From Pelagihabitans sp963710535 (lineage in GTDB: Bacteria > Bacteroidota > Bacteroidia > Flavobacteriales > Flavobacteriaceae), in the NCBI GenBank assembly GCA_963710535.1, contig CAVQAW010000003.1, positions 1,282,344 through 1,346,343 of the forward strand: 64,000 nt of DNA, given 5' to 3'. Within the stretch, counting starts at the first letter, position 1, and every line of letters begins with the position of its first letter. Made by a program: the position numbers and the translations under genes. Below are positions 27,326-36,064 of the stretch, in pieces. The notes below the pieces were generated by a model. It did no database searches, had not been told where the DNA came from, and worked only from the letters and a program-made list of their open reading frames with translations.

Positions 27326-28321
27326 ATGAAAACAAAACACTCCTTCATTCTTTTTTCCGTAGCCCTGCTCTGCATGTCGGCCTATTCCTTGGCCGACAGC
27401 ATCATTTCGCGTCTTGGGATGGATCATAAAAGCGCACAGCGGTCGATATTGGCCAATATCGTAGGTAGGCACGAAACGGGGCCCATGGATGATTATTCCA
27501 GTTCTCCGCCTTTCAGGGTGCCCTATGCCAAAATGCTCCCTGCTGTCATTTCCGGCGATAAGACCGCTGCGGCCAAGGAACTTTGCGAGTATGTCAAAAA
27601 TTATGTGAACAGTGAGAAGTTTCTCCAGGACTATAAGAATGCGAAGGAAGATGCCCTACCAATAAAAGTGAACGGTTACGGCAATGGTGTTACCACCCTA
27701 AGATGGAATCTCACCATCTATGAAACGAACATCAAAAACTATCCCAACGATACCAAATATGTAGGGGAGCAAAAAGCACTTATGGCGCGTGACAAACGAC
27801 AACTCGATTCTATTCTGGAGGCTTCCAAAAAGCCATTTCCGGGAAAGGAACTCTGGGAAAAAACCTATCCTGAAGATCCAAAAATCCTCGTTAAGAAAAG
27901 ATTGGAAACCTATTTGGCCCTTGTTGCCACCGTAGATTTCAATGCGACACTCACCGAACCGGATAATTATAAAATCCGAAAGTTCACCAATCCCGCTTAT
28001 GAAAAAAAGAGCCCGGAATGGAAAGCATATTTCAGAGCGGGTAAGGAAGTGAATCAAATAGTGACAGATTTCGCAAAAGAGTGGCTGAAAGGGGAGATCA
28101 TCTCCAGTACTAAAACTACAGTACCGACCGACGAAGATGCCAAAAAACAAGCTGCTACAACCAGTCCCGCAGTGACGGCCAGCAGCGGGGATGAAGATAC
28201 TTCATCGCCCGAAACCACCACGCCGGCCGACAATGAAACCGATGTGGTGCAACCTGCGAAAGCCAAGAAATCATTGATGGGTAAATTAAAAGACAAGGCC
28301 AAAGCCATTATCAAGGATTGA
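27326..28321 (+). CDS. Secreted protein of unknown function
   Basis: 331 residues from ATG 27326. Signal peptide MKTKHSFILFSVALLCMSAYSLA. The mature protein is mostly helical and lysine-rich, with no motif I recognise. It contains paired segments such as YVKNYVNSEKFLQDYKNAKEDALP and RAGKEVNQIVTDFAKEWL. The last 60 residues are low-complexity threonine/serine/proline/acidic followed by a basic tail (KAKKSLMGKLKDKAKAIIKD). Monocistronic by appearance, followed by a 32-bp palindrome. Confidence 0.75.
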   Translation: MKTKHSFILFSVALLCMSAYSLADSIISRLGMDHKSAQRSILANIVGRHETGPMDDYSSSPPFRVPYAKMLPAVISGDKTAAAKELCEYVKNYVNSEKFLQDYKNAKEDALPIKVNGYGNGVTTLRWNLTIYETNIKNYPNDTKYVGEQKALMARDKRQLDSILEASKKPFPGKELWEKTYPEDPKILVKKRLETYLALVATVDFNATLTEPDNYKIRKFTNPAYEKKSPEWKAYFRAGKEVNQIVTDFAKEWLKGEIISSTKTTVPTDEDAKKQAATTSPAVTASSGDEDTSSPETTTPADNETDVVQPAKAKKSLMGKLKDKAKAIIKD

Positions 28322-28398
28322 GGGTGCCACGTTCACCCATACTTCCTTGGTTGGGCCGGTGAAATTGCCCTAGGGATTATACATCAACAGATTTGCCC

Positions 28399-28406
28399 TA
28401 TATTTG
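28399..28406 (+). promoter_or_regulatory. -7 box TATATTTG upstream of the alpha-hydroxy acid oxidase
   Basis: Exact TAnnTTTG match. It overlaps the left edge of the palindrome at 28402-28433, so transcription would start inside the palindrome near 28413. No TTG lies at a normal -33 distance. Confidence 0.45.
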
Positions 28407-28433
28407 GGATTACTTGATCAAGTAATCCCAAAT
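28402..28433. repeat. 32-bp perfect palindrome
   Basis: Arms ATTTGGGATTACTTGA and TCAAGTAATCCCAAAT are perfect reverse complements with no loop. As RNA it would form a 14-bp stem with a GATC loop followed by TCTTTTC, so it could terminate the 27326-28321 gene. As DNA it overlaps a -7 box and could be an operator for the downstream oxidase. Confidence 0.85.
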
Positions 28434-28503
28434 TCTTTTCATAAGGGTTCAGAGTCGATAAGGACACATTGTGGGAAGGATAGGGTTAACAGCATTGGAA
28501 CCT

Positions 28504-29649
28504 ATGCAGCTTCACTACAATCCCAATTACCCTTCGGTAGATGACCTTAGAAAACGCGCGGCAGCTCGCATTCCCAAATTCGCTTTTGAGTACCTCGACG
28601 GGGGCTGTAACGAAGACGTGAACCTGCTGCGGAATACCTCCGACATTCGGGAAGTGGAGCTTCGGCCGCAATACCTCACCCAACACCATGGTTCGAGTAT
28701 GCGGACCGAACTTTTCGGCCATGTTTACGATGCCCCATTTGGGATAGCCCCGGTAGGGCTCCAAGGTCTGATGTGGCCCAATTCGGGGGAAATCCTGGCC
28801 AAGGCGGCTTTTGAACACAATATACCCTTCGTGCTCAGTACGGTGACCACCACCAGCATAGAAAGGGCCAGTGAACTTACCGAGGGAAGGGCCTGGTTCC
28901 AATTATACCACCCCGCCGAAAATTCCCTAAGGGACGACATCCTCAAAAGAGCGCAGGCAGCGGAATGCCCGGTTCTGGTATTGTTGTGCGACGTGCCAAC
29001 ATTTGGATTCAGGCCCAGGGACATCCGAAACGGTCTGTCGATGCCGCCCAGAATGACATTCAGCAACATCCTGCAAATTTTGGGCCGACCACAATGGGCC
29101 TTTCAGACCCTAAAACATGGGCAACCTAATTTTGCAAACTTGAAGCCATACATGCCCAAGGGACTCGACATGGGCCAACTTGGCAAGTTTATGGATCAAA
29201 CCTTTTCCGGAAGGCTGAATGAAGAAAAGATCAAGCCGATAAGGGACCTATGGAAGGGTAAAATTGTTCTAAAGGGCGTGGCCAGCATGGAAGATGCCGA
29301 ACGGGCCATACAACTGGGCCTTGATGGCATCATCGTTTCGAACCATGGGGGCAGGCAGCTCGATGCGGGCACCTCGACCATCAAACCCATGACCTCCATT
29401 GCGGAAGCCTACGGCAAAAAAATCAAGGTGATGATGGATAGCGGCTTGCGGTCGGGACCGGATATCGCTAGGGCGCTGGCCAGCGGTGCCGAATTCACTT
29501 TTATGGGAAGGTCGTTCATGTACGGGGTGGCCGCCCTTGGCGCCAAGGGGGGGGAACATACGATCAGTTTGATGAAAGTACAACTTCAACAGGTGATGGA
29601 ACAACTGTGCTGTGGGACGGTAAAGGACTTCCCCAACCATCTGGCATGA
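28504..29649 (+). CDS. FMN-dependent alpha-hydroxy-acid oxidase/dehydrogenase
   Basis: 381 residues from ATG 28504 (an in-frame GTG lies at 28471). TIM-barrel family of lactate and glycolate oxidases. FAFEYLDGGCNEDVNLLRN, the FMN site GIAPVGLQGLMWPNSGE, active-site lysine in KIVLKGVASMEDAERA, catalytic histidine and arginine in GIIVSNHGGRQLD, and MMDSGLRSGPDIARALASGAEFTFMGR are all present. Likely cytoplasmic, oxidising an L-2-hydroxy acid. Convergent with the FAH-family gene. Confidence 0.92.
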   Translation: MQLHYNPNYPSVDDLRKRAAARIPKFAFEYLDGGCNEDVNLLRNTSDIREVELRPQYLTQHHGSSMRTELFGHVYDAPFGIAPVGLQGLMWPNSGEILAKAAFEHNIPFVLSTVTTTSIERASELTEGRAWFQLYHPAENSLRDDILKRAQAAECPVLVLLCDVPTFGFRPRDIRNGLSMPPRMTFSNILQILGRPQWAFQTLKHGQPNFANLKPYMPKGLDMGQLGKFMDQTFSGRLNEEKIKPIRDLWKGKIVLKGVASMEDAERAIQLGLDGIIVSNHGGRQLDAGTSTIKPMTSIAEAYGKKIKVMMDSGLRSGPDIARALASGAEFTFMGRSFMYGVAALGAKGGEHTISLMKVQLQQVMEQLCCGTVKDFPNHLA

Positions 29650-29677
29650 TCGGTCAGCAAGCAAAGGGATTTGGAAA

Positions 29678-30685
29678 CTAAACCATAATGCCGATTCCTA
29701 TGGGCTTTTCCTTCTTTATTGATTTGACGAGCACATTGCGCAACGGCCTGCCCATGCCTTCCCAATCGATTTGCATCACATCGTTTTCTTGAAGTTCGAT
29801 GCCCGCACCGAAACTGAAGGCATCGGCACCAAAGAAATGTACATGCCCCTGCCCGGGCAATCGATGGTTGGCATATTTGAAATGATGGTATTCCAGGTTG
29901 GCCAGACTGTGCGCCATGTTCCTTTCTCCCGTATTGATGGCCTTTTTCCATACGGTGGCATTTTTTCTGACAATGCTGACTTCCCCATGGATATCCTCAA
30001 ATTTGGAGGTGACCACCAATTCGGGCCCAATGGCGCAATTCCTTATTTTGGAAGGTGCCAGGTACAGATAATTCTTGCGTTCCATGACATGATCGGAAAA
30101 CTCGTTGGCCGTGGTGAAACCGATACGCCAGGGCTTCCCGTTCCTATCATTGAGATATACCGCTGCCAATTCGGGCTCTTCCCCCCCATCATTGCCATAG
30201 GGCGGTATTTCCAATTCATCGCCATGCGCCCTTAATACCGAGCCGTTCCCTTTATAGAACCATTCGGGCTGTATGCCGATGCTTCCATTTTCGGGATGGC
30301 CGCCTTCGACGCCCCATAGGTAAATCTTCATGCTGTCCGTAAGTCCGACTTCCTGCGCTGCTTCGTGCATTTTTTGTCGGTTCTCCGCGCTGGCCTTATG
30401 CGTCAAACCGGTACCGCTAAGCATCAATTTGCAGGGGTCCTGGGGATGGTCGTATGAGGGCAGGAGTTGCCAGTCGGATAGCCCCTGATAGACTTCGTCA
30501 TAATTTATTTCGGTCTCGGACAGGTTGTTCAACACCAAGGGTTCGATGGCACCGCCCTTTTCAATGGCCCTTTGTGCCAATGTCAATACGGAATCAAAAT
30601 CGGAAAGCAGCCTCAAATGGGGCTCTCCTACCCAAGCGACCCTGCGGCCAAGGGATTTATGCTGCAGTTGTACCAATCGCATCAT
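29678..30685 (-). CDS. FAH-family protein, AraD1/GguC-like
   Basis: About 335 residues (ATG 30685; another ATG at 30682). The C-terminal FAH fold shows LSGTGLTHKASAENRQKMHEA at the entry and the metal ligands EPELAAVYLND, EFSDHVMERKNYLYLAPSK and IGPELVV. It is nearer the AraD1/GguC branch linked to pentonate breakdown than to fumarylacetoacetase, so it should not be read as the last step after hmgA. The exact reaction (2-keto-3-deoxy-pentonate dehydration or hydrolysis) is inference. Confidence 0.8.
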   Translation of the reverse strand: MMRLVQLQHKSLGRRVAWVGEPHLRLLSDFDSVLTLAQRAIEKGGAIEPLVLNNLSETEINYDEVYQGLSDWQLLPSYDHPQDPCKLMLSGTGLTHKASAENRQKMHEAAQEVGLTDSMKIYLWGVEGGHPENGSIGIQPEWFYKGNGSVLRAHGDELEIPPYGNDGGEEPELAAVYLNDRNGKPWRIGFTTANEFSDHVMERKNYLYLAPSKIRNCAIGPELVVTSKFEDIHGEVSIVRKNATVWKKAINTGERNMAHSLANLEYHHFKYANHRLPGQGHVHFFGADAFSFGAGIELQENDVMQIDWEGMGRPLRNVLVKSIKKEKPIGIGIMV

Positions 30686-30773
30686 CAATAAAATAGCTTA
30701 AGTGACTAGTAACCCAATAGGCTACATTTTAAGTTAAAAGATAATCAAAAGAAGTTTGCCATTGACCTTGGGC

Positions 30774-30807
30774 CAATCAATTATGCCTAAAAAAAAGGAA
30801 TTGATTG
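30774..30807. repeat. 9-bp inverted repeat
   Basis: CAATCAATT at 30774-30782 and AATTGATTG at 30799-30807 with a 16-base A-rich loop, in the 206-base gap between divergent genes. It may be an operator or hairpin; nothing decides. Confidence 0.5.
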
Positions 30808-30891
30808 CCGCTGCATGAAATCATTGTGATTTTTCAAATTTAACTGTTAAAAACCTCTACCTTCATGCCTTATACTATACACTGACATTTT

Positions 30892-31608
30892 ATGAAAAAA
30901 ATTCTTTTATTGCTATTGATGATCGTTGGGCAAACTGGTTTTGCCCAGGCAGTCTCCCAACTTAAAGACTATGCTCTTGGCGAAGCAAATGTGGTGGTTT
31001 TTCCCTTCGGTATGGAATACCCGATAAAGATTGGAATGGTTTCCGATTCTGGGGAATTGTTTCTTCAAACACCAACCAAATTGGAAACCGACATCCCTGC
31101 CGAAATCACGGAAATGGCAATGACCGACCTAAAAAGTTCCCTTTATTTCAAATGTGACGACCCGTTGGGCATGGACGATGTGAAGGTCATTTATGCGGGT
31201 CCTATCGCTTTACAAACAAAGGACAATCCATACGCAGGGGTGATGATGCCGGTATCCGACGAAGCCTTGGTGCCATGGGTAGATGATCCCCTATCCAATG
31301 AACCCATCAAAGCTTCCTTCTTTCAACTCGTCTTTGTTGAAACCGACATCGATTTGGTCTTTGGTACAACATGCAATGCTACCTTAAATACGGGTACTGA
31401 AGATTTGGTTTCAGAATATCAACTTGATCTCTTCTTGGCCAAAGGCTTCAATTGGATAAAATACGAATTGGAAAGTTTAATTTCCTATCAACACGAAGGG
31501 TATTACGATCCCAATACCTTGGAAACATCCGTTCTGCCAAATCGGGTTAACATCACAACCACACAGCCCGATTCGGCCAAGATAAAATGGGTGGCGAAAT
31601 ATTTTTGA
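30892..31608 (+). CDS. Secreted protein of unknown function
   Basis: 238 residues. Signal peptide MKKILLLLLMIVGQTGFAQ. The mature protein is beta-rich with no motif I recognise (SSLYFKCDDPLG, YAGPIALQTKDNPYAGVMMP, IKYELESLISYQHEGYYDP). Two cysteines only. It stands alone between the FAH-family gene and the DUF1080 gene. Confidence 0.72.
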   Translation: MKKILLLLLMIVGQTGFAQAVSQLKDYALGEANVVVFPFGMEYPIKIGMVSDSGELFLQTPTKLETDIPAEITEMAMTDLKSSLYFKCDDPLGMDDVKVIYAGPIALQTKDNPYAGVMMPVSDEALVPWVDDPLSNEPIKASFFQLVFVETDIDLVFGTTCNATLNTGTEDLVSEYQLDLFLAKGFNWIKYELESLISYQHEGYYDPNTLETSVLPNRVNITTTQPDSAKIKWVAKYF

Positions 31609-31687
31609 AGCATTGAACCCTTCGGTTGTTTTTTGCGGTATGGTTTCTGCGGCTCATATTAAACGAAATGTAGTAGGCTCAGTAATT

Positions 31688-31695
31688 TATTTTTG
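31688..31695 (+). promoter_or_regulatory. -7 box TATTTTTG for the DUF1080 gene
   Basis: Exact TAnnTTTG match 33 bases before the ATG at 31729. It places transcription start near 31702 and argues against the upstream start at 31693. Confidence 0.5.
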
Positions 31696-31728
31696 TACTT
31701 TGTAGGGGCAACCGAAAACCTTTTTCCA

Positions 31729-32385
31729 ATGAAACGATATTTTAGCACCCTCATGGTTTTGACCCTTTTTTTAGGATATCTTGATTCAGCCAACGCACAG
31801 GAAACAATGAAGTCAGATGAACAGGACTGGATATTCCTCTTCAATGGCAAAGATTTGGAGGGTTGGAAGGTTGGTGAAAATGCATCTACGTTTTCGGTCG
31901 AGGATGGCAGCATCAAAGTTGCCGGTCCCGTGGCCCATTTGTTCTACACCGGAGCGGTCGAAAACCACGACTTCAAAAACTTTGAGTTCAAGGCGACGGT
32001 GATGACCCGACCCAACGCCAATTCCGGTATTTATATCCATACCCAATACCAGGAAAAGAGTTGGCCTTCGGTAGGCTATGAGGTTCAGGTGAACAATTCG
32101 CATACCGATTGGCGCCGCACCGGCAGTTTATATGCCATTCAGGATGTCATTGAGAACTATGCAGCCGATAATGAATGGTATACCGAATATATCAAGGTAG
32201 AAGGCAAGCGCATCATCATTAAGATCAATGACATTGTGGTGGTAGACTATACCGAACCCGAGCACCCCAAAAGGGATGAGGGCAGTGCCCAAAGGATTCT
32301 GACATCGGGCACCTTTGCCTTACAGGGCCATGACCCCGGCAGTGTGGTTTTCTATAAGGACATCATGGTGCGGCCATTGCCTTAA
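31729..32385 (+). CDS. Secreted DUF1080 (3-keto-disaccharide hydrolase-type) protein
   Basis: 218 residues from ATG 31729. Signal peptide MKRYFSTLMVLTLFLGYLDSANAQ. Concanavalin-like jelly roll with the DUF1080 landmarks LFNGKDLEGWKV, NANSGIYIHTQYQ, GYEVQVNNSHTDWRRTGSLY and GTFALQGHDPGSVVFYKDI. Members of this family hydrolyse or beta-eliminate 3-keto-glucosides made by Gfo/Idh/MocA dehydrogenases. The exported oxidoreductase at 17.7 kb and the one at 34.1 kb are candidate partners, but none is adjacent. Confidence 0.87.
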   Translation: MKRYFSTLMVLTLFLGYLDSANAQETMKSDEQDWIFLFNGKDLEGWKVGENASTFSVEDGSIKVAGPVAHLFYTGAVENHDFKNFEFKATVMTRPNANSGIYIHTQYQEKSWPSVGYEVQVNNSHTDWRRTGSLYAIQDVIENYAADNEWYTEYIKVEGKRIIIKINDIVVVDYTEPEHPKRDEGSAQRILTSGTFALQGHDPGSVVFYKDIMVRPLP

Positions 32386-32426
32386 GCCATTTTTAATGCT
32401 ATGGTGCCGCGCTGCCATGCTTCCCG

Positions 32427-33260
32427 TTAAACTTCTATTTCCTGACCTTGTACCGCCAGTTCGATCGGAAAATCATAGGGGTTGTTTTTCATGAATTTAT
32501 CGAACATCTGTGTTCTTTCGTCATCGGTATGCCCTGGGTCGTGGTGGAACATCAGCAACCGTTTGGCTTCCGTTCTTGAACAGAACTCCGCAGCAATATT
32601 CAAGGAACTGTGCCCCCAACCTACCTTGTTCTTATATTCTTTCTTGCTATATTGGGAATCATGGATCAGAAGGTCGGATCGATAGGCCAACTGAAATCCC
32701 GAAACCCAATCGTCTTCGGGAAATAAGTGCGATTTTCCGATGATGGGCTCATGGTCGGGCAGGAAGGTAACGACCTTGGCACCTGATTGGATCCTAAATC
32801 CCACCGTTGGTCCGGGATGGCTGATATATTCGGAGGTGATGGTAAAACTTCCTATTGTAAAAGGGTCGTTCGGCAATTCGTGGATGCTCAACTTCGACGG
32901 AATGTCCCTCAATGGAATTGGAAAAAGTGGGGGCGATAAAAAACGGTTCAACCTTGCTTGCAGCGATTCGGGACTCCCGCCCGGACCCCAAATATGCACT
33001 TCCATATTGGGGTTGAACAAAGGTTTGCAAAATGCCAGGCCCTGGATGTGATCCATGTGCAGATGGGTCAATAAGATGTCGATCCGTTCGGCTTTATAAT
33101 AGGTGTCAAAATCAATTCCCAAAAGGCCGGTGCCCGCATCTACGATCAAACGATCATGATCCGCTATGATTTCAATGCATGCGGTATTCCCACCATACTT
33201 TTGGTTGGTGACGGAAGAGGTAGGATATGCGCCCCGTGTACCATGCAGCTTTACCTTCAT
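32427..33260 (-). CDS. MBL-fold metallo-hydrolase
   Basis: 277 residues. The metal motif ILLTHLHMDHIQGLAF is HxHxDH, with further ligands in FLPDHEP, LLIHDSQYSKKEYKNKVGWGHSSLN and LLMFHHDPGHTD. The start KLHGTRGAYPTSSVTNQKYGGNTACIE is that of the PhnP/RNase Z-like phosphodiesterase branch, often fused or paired with signalling domains. It overlaps the PAS gene by 4 bases, so PAS sensing could control hydrolysis of a nucleotide or phosphodiester. Substrate unknown. Confidence 0.87.
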   Translation of the reverse strand: MKVKLHGTRGAYPTSSVTNQKYGGNTACIEIIADHDRLIVDAGTGLLGIDFDTYYKAERIDILLTHLHMDHIQGLAFCKPLFNPNMEVHIWGPGGSPESLQARLNRFLSPPLFPIPLRDIPSKLSIHELPNDPFTIGSFTITSEYISHPGPTVGFRIQSGAKVVTFLPDHEPIIGKSHLFPEDDWVSGFQLAYRSDLLIHDSQYSKKEYKNKVGWGHSSLNIAAEFCSRTEAKRLLMFHHDPGHTDDERTQMFDKFMKNNPYDFPIELAVQGQEIEV

Positions 33261-33655
33261 AAAGTCTTTTCATTGTCCCAAAAAATGGCCATCGCCCCGG
33301 AAAATTCCTTTGATCGCCCTATAATGGGGATGGAGGTCACCGATATCTTGGTTGATTTGCCCGAAAGGCTTTTGATCCAAAATGTCTTGTGTGCCGGTTC
33401 ATGGTCGTTGATCGTCTTCACCAATGGCAGTTCCGATGGCGGGATAGGGTTGCCTTCCCCATCATGGGGATAAAAGTTTGTGCCCCATTCTCCCACGGGC
33501 ATCGCTCCGGTGTCTTGAAATTTTTGTCCAAGGATCACTTCTGCCGGGGCGTTATAAAACAATAAAGTGCCTTCGGGATCCACTATAAAAACCGGCACCG
33601 ATAAGCAATCCGCCAACTGCCTACTCAGTATGATCTCTATAGCGTGTCCAGCCAT
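33257..33655 (-). CDS. Single PAS-domain protein
   Basis: 132 residues, nearly all one PAS domain: LSVPVFIVDPEGTLLFYNAPAEVILG at the start and ISVTSIPIIGRSKEFSGAMAIFWDN at the end. No output domain is present in the frame. Its stop overlaps the start of the MBL gene (ATGA type), so it probably acts in trans on that hydrolase. No heme or flavin ligand is obvious. Confidence 0.85.
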   Translation of the reverse strand: MAGHAIEIILSRQLADCLSVPVFIVDPEGTLLFYNAPAEVILGQKFQDTGAMPVGEWGTNFYPHDGEGNPIPPSELPLVKTINDHEPAHKTFWIKSLSGKSTKISVTSIPIIGRSKEFSGAMAIFWDNEKTL

Positions 33656-33939
33656 TTCAGGGCGAATTTACCTGTTAATGTTCTCTTAAATATAGCGAAA
33701 ATGAATCAAGCCACGCAGCGTTTTCAACAATTAATCGAACAACCGGACCATATATCCATTAAAATAACGCCCTTTTCCACTATTTCGATGCCCCTTTTGC
33801 CCACTTCGGGTACTTAAGCCTTTTCGAAACAATCAAAAGTCAATGGTAGGGGCAATGTCAAACAAGCCAATCCCAATTTTACCCAATGCGACAGTGTTGC
33901 AGTGTAAGCCGATGAATTTTTTCACTTTTTCCATCCCCT

Positions 33940-33955
33940 ACTTGTACGTACAAGT
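33940..33955. promoter_or_regulatory. Operator palindrome ACTTGTACGTACAAGT (site 1)
   Basis: Perfect 16-bp palindrome that matches, with one changed base at the centre, the site at 38612-38627 in front of the GntR gene. The ACTTGTAnnTACAAGT pattern fits a HutC/GntR-type dimer site (GT-N(n)-AC core). It covers the -33 TTG of the downstream operon, so binding would repress. Confidence 0.82.
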
Positions 33956-33972
33956 ATAAAGGCCTATCTTTA
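33942..33972 (+). promoter_or_regulatory. Promoter of the oxidoreductase/SDR/ROK/SIS operon
   Basis: TTG at 33942-33944, 20-base spacer, TATCTTTA at 33965-33972 (TAnnTTTG with the last base changed). Same geometry as both promoters at the second operator. The leader before ATG 34063 would be about 80 bases. Confidence 0.6.
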
Positions 33973-34062
33973 ATTTTCCCTTTCGGGAATAACATTTTGA
34001 ATCGGGAACCAAACGTTCCAATAAACCGTTCTTTCTATTTAAAATCAAATACCTTTTTTCCT

Positions 34063-35259
34063 ATGAAAATAGCCATGTTGGGCTCCGGATTTATCGCCCG
34101 TTTTTATGCCGAATCGCTGCACGCCCAAAGACGAAAAGATCAGGTGGTCATGGTTTATTCGCGCAATGAAAAAAATGCCAAACGATTTGCCGACGATTAT
34201 GGGCTGGCACATTTTACCACCTCCATGGAAGAGGCCATCGCCCATCCTGAGGTTGATGTGGTGCTGATCTCCCTGCCGAACGATCTTCATGAGCCTGCGG
34301 TCAGGGCCTGTGCCAAGGCCAAAAAACACGTCATTTGCACCAAGCCCTTGGGGCGCACTGCCGCAGAAGCCAAGCGTATGCTCGATCTGGTGGAAGCTGC
34401 GGGAATTTTCGGGGGATATCTTGAGGATCTGTGCTATACCCCAAAGTTCCTAAAATCGATGCAGAGCGTGCAAAGGGGCGATATTGGCCAGGTGCTTTGG
34501 GCCAAATCCCGGGAGACCCATCCCGGACCCCACAGCGACTGGTTCTGGGACAAAGAAAGGTCCGGAGGGGGTGCCATCATCGATCTGGGCTGTCATTGTG
34601 TGGAAATCAGTCGGAACTTTATCGGGAAAAACATAAAACCTCTGGAAGTGATGTGCTGGGCAGATACCCAAGTGCATCCCATCGATGCCGAAGACCATGC
34701 CATCGGGTTGGTAAAATACGCCAACGGAGCCATTGGCCAGTTCGAGGTGAGCTGGACCTTTCGCGGCGGAATGGACCTTCGCGACGAGGTCATGGGTACC
34801 GAAGGCACCATTTGGGTGAACAGTTTTTTGCGCACCGGATTTGAAATGTTCACTACCGGAAAGGGCGGCGAGGGCTATGTGGCCGAGAAAGCCGAATCGT
34901 CGACCGGATGGCTGTTCCCCGTGGGTGATGAAGCCCACGAACTGGGCTATCCCCATATGTTCACCGATATGTTCTCGGCCATAGAGGAAAAGCGCGAACC
35001 TCAGGAAACTTTTTACGATGGCTATGTGGTCAACGCCATTTTGGACGCAGCCTTTAAATCGGCGGAGACCAAAGCTTGGGAACCCGTGGTTCTGGAAGAT
35101 TGGCGGGGCGATGAACCGGAAAAAAGCATGAAAAAATGGAAGTCCCACGATGATGACCATTACCTGATCAAACAGGAAGTATTGCCCAATGGGGATATTA
35201 AACTCATTTTAAAGCACAAAGCAACCGGTAAGTTCGTTCAACGCGTTACCAGCACTTAA
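34063..35259 (+). CDS. Gfo/Idh/MocA oxidoreductase (cytoplasmic)
   Basis: 398 residues from ATG 34063. No export signal. NAD(P) motif MKIAMLGSGFIARFYAESL; catalytic-lysine motif VICTKPLGRTAAEAKRML (TKP in place of the usual EKP); GGAIIDLGCHCVEISRNFIG provides the histidine. The C-terminus is longer than usual by about 40 residues (VLPNGDIKLILKHKATGKF). First gene of the GntR-controlled operon, 9 bases before the SDR. Likely oxidises a ring hydroxyl of a sugar or cyclitol. Confidence 0.88.
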   Translation: MKIAMLGSGFIARFYAESLHAQRRKDQVVMVYSRNEKNAKRFADDYGLAHFTTSMEEAIAHPEVDVVLISLPNDLHEPAVRACAKAKKHVICTKPLGRTAAEAKRMLDLVEAAGIFGGYLEDLCYTPKFLKSMQSVQRGDIGQVLWAKSRETHPGPHSDWFWDKERSGGGAIIDLGCHCVEISRNFIGKNIKPLEVMCWADTQVHPIDAEDHAIGLVKYANGAIGQFEVSWTFRGGMDLRDEVMGTEGTIWVNSFLRTGFEMFTTGKGGEGYVAEKAESSTGWLFPVGDEAHELGYPHMFTDMFSAIEEKREPQETFYDGYVVNAILDAAFKSAETKAWEPVVLEDWRGDEPEKSMKKWKSHDDDHYLIKQEVLPNGDIKLILKHKATGKFVQRVTST

Positions 35260-35268
35260 TCCTAAGCC

Positions 35269-36054
35269 ATGAATTTCAAAAATACGGCATACATCATCAT
35301 GGGCGGCACCACGGGCATGGGCCTCTCCGCGGCCTTGGCCCTAGTAAACCATGAAGCAAAGGTGCTGGTCGTGGGTCGGAACAAAGCCAGTTGCGACAAG
35401 GCCAAGCGGTTGCTGGGTGCTGGAAATCTTGCCATGAATGGGGATGCCACCGATCCGAAAAGCATGGAAAAGGCCATTCAGCTGGCCCACGATACCTTTG
35501 GAAACGTCACTGGCCTGTTTCATGTGGCTGGTGGCAGCGGACGTAAATTCGGGGATGGCCCGCTCGATTCGATCACCCTGGAGGGGTGGAACAAGACCAT
35601 GGAACTCAACTTGACTTCCCTGATGCTCTCCAACAAGGCCATGGTCAACTACTTCCTGAGCCACAAAAATCCGGGCGTCATTTTAAATATGGGTTCTGTA
35701 TTGGGCTTCTCCCCTTCTCCCCATCATTTCGTCACCCATGCCTATGCGGCCGCCAAATCGGCCATCATCGGTTTTTCAAAATCCATCGCCGCTTATTATG
35801 CTTCTGAAAATATCCGGGTAAACGTCATTGCCCCGGGGCTTTTCGCGACCCCGATGGCCAAAAGGGCCGTTGAGGACGGGGAAATCCTGAATTTCCTCAA
35901 GACCAAACAACCCTTGGACGGAGGCCGACCGGGCGTTTCCAAAGACATCAATAACGCCGTGCTCATGTTCTTGAGCCCTTCTTCCCAATTTATCACGGGC
36001 CAAGTGCTTGCGGTCGATGGGGGCTGGACGGTGAGTGAAGGACAGTATCGATAA
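35269..36054 (+). CDS. Short-chain dehydrogenase/reductase
   Basis: 261 residues. Cofactor motif IIMGGTTGMGLSAALAL (TGxxxGxG type), NxAG-like region FHVAGGSGRKFG, catalytic serine in NMGSVLGFS and YAAAKSA (YxxxK). The C-terminal FITGQVLAVDGGWTVSEG is typical of classical SDRs. Sits between the Gfo/Idh/MocA gene and the ROK kinase with gaps of 9 and 10 bases. A second redox step on the same sugar is the simplest reading. Confidence 0.92.
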   Translation: MNFKNTAYIIMGGTTGMGLSAALALVNHEAKVLVVGRNKASCDKAKRLLGAGNLAMNGDATDPKSMEKAIQLAHDTFGNVTGLFHVAGGSGRKFGDGPLDSITLEGWNKTMELNLTSLMLSNKAMVNYFLSHKNPGVILNMGSVLGFSPSPHHFVTHAYAAAKSAIIGFSKSIAAYYASENIRVNVIAPGLFATPMAKRAVEDGEILNFLKTKQPLDGGRPGVSKDINNAVLMFLSPSSQFITGQVLAVDGGWTVSEGQYR

Positions 36055-36064
36055 ACAGGCTGCC

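Larger units (their letters stand above)
33656..34062. other. Intergenic region with GntR-type control site
   Basis: About 400 bases between divergent transcription units. It holds no gene I can support. The right part contains the palindrome at 33940-33955 and the promoter at 33942-33972 for the sugar operon; the first 280 bases show nothing recognisable. Confidence 0.6.

Noticed and set aside
29678..30685. Fumarylacetoacetase completing the hmgA pathway
   Set aside because: The sequence is of the AraD1/GguC branch and the gene lies 14 kb from hmgA with no maleylacetoacetate isomerase beside it.
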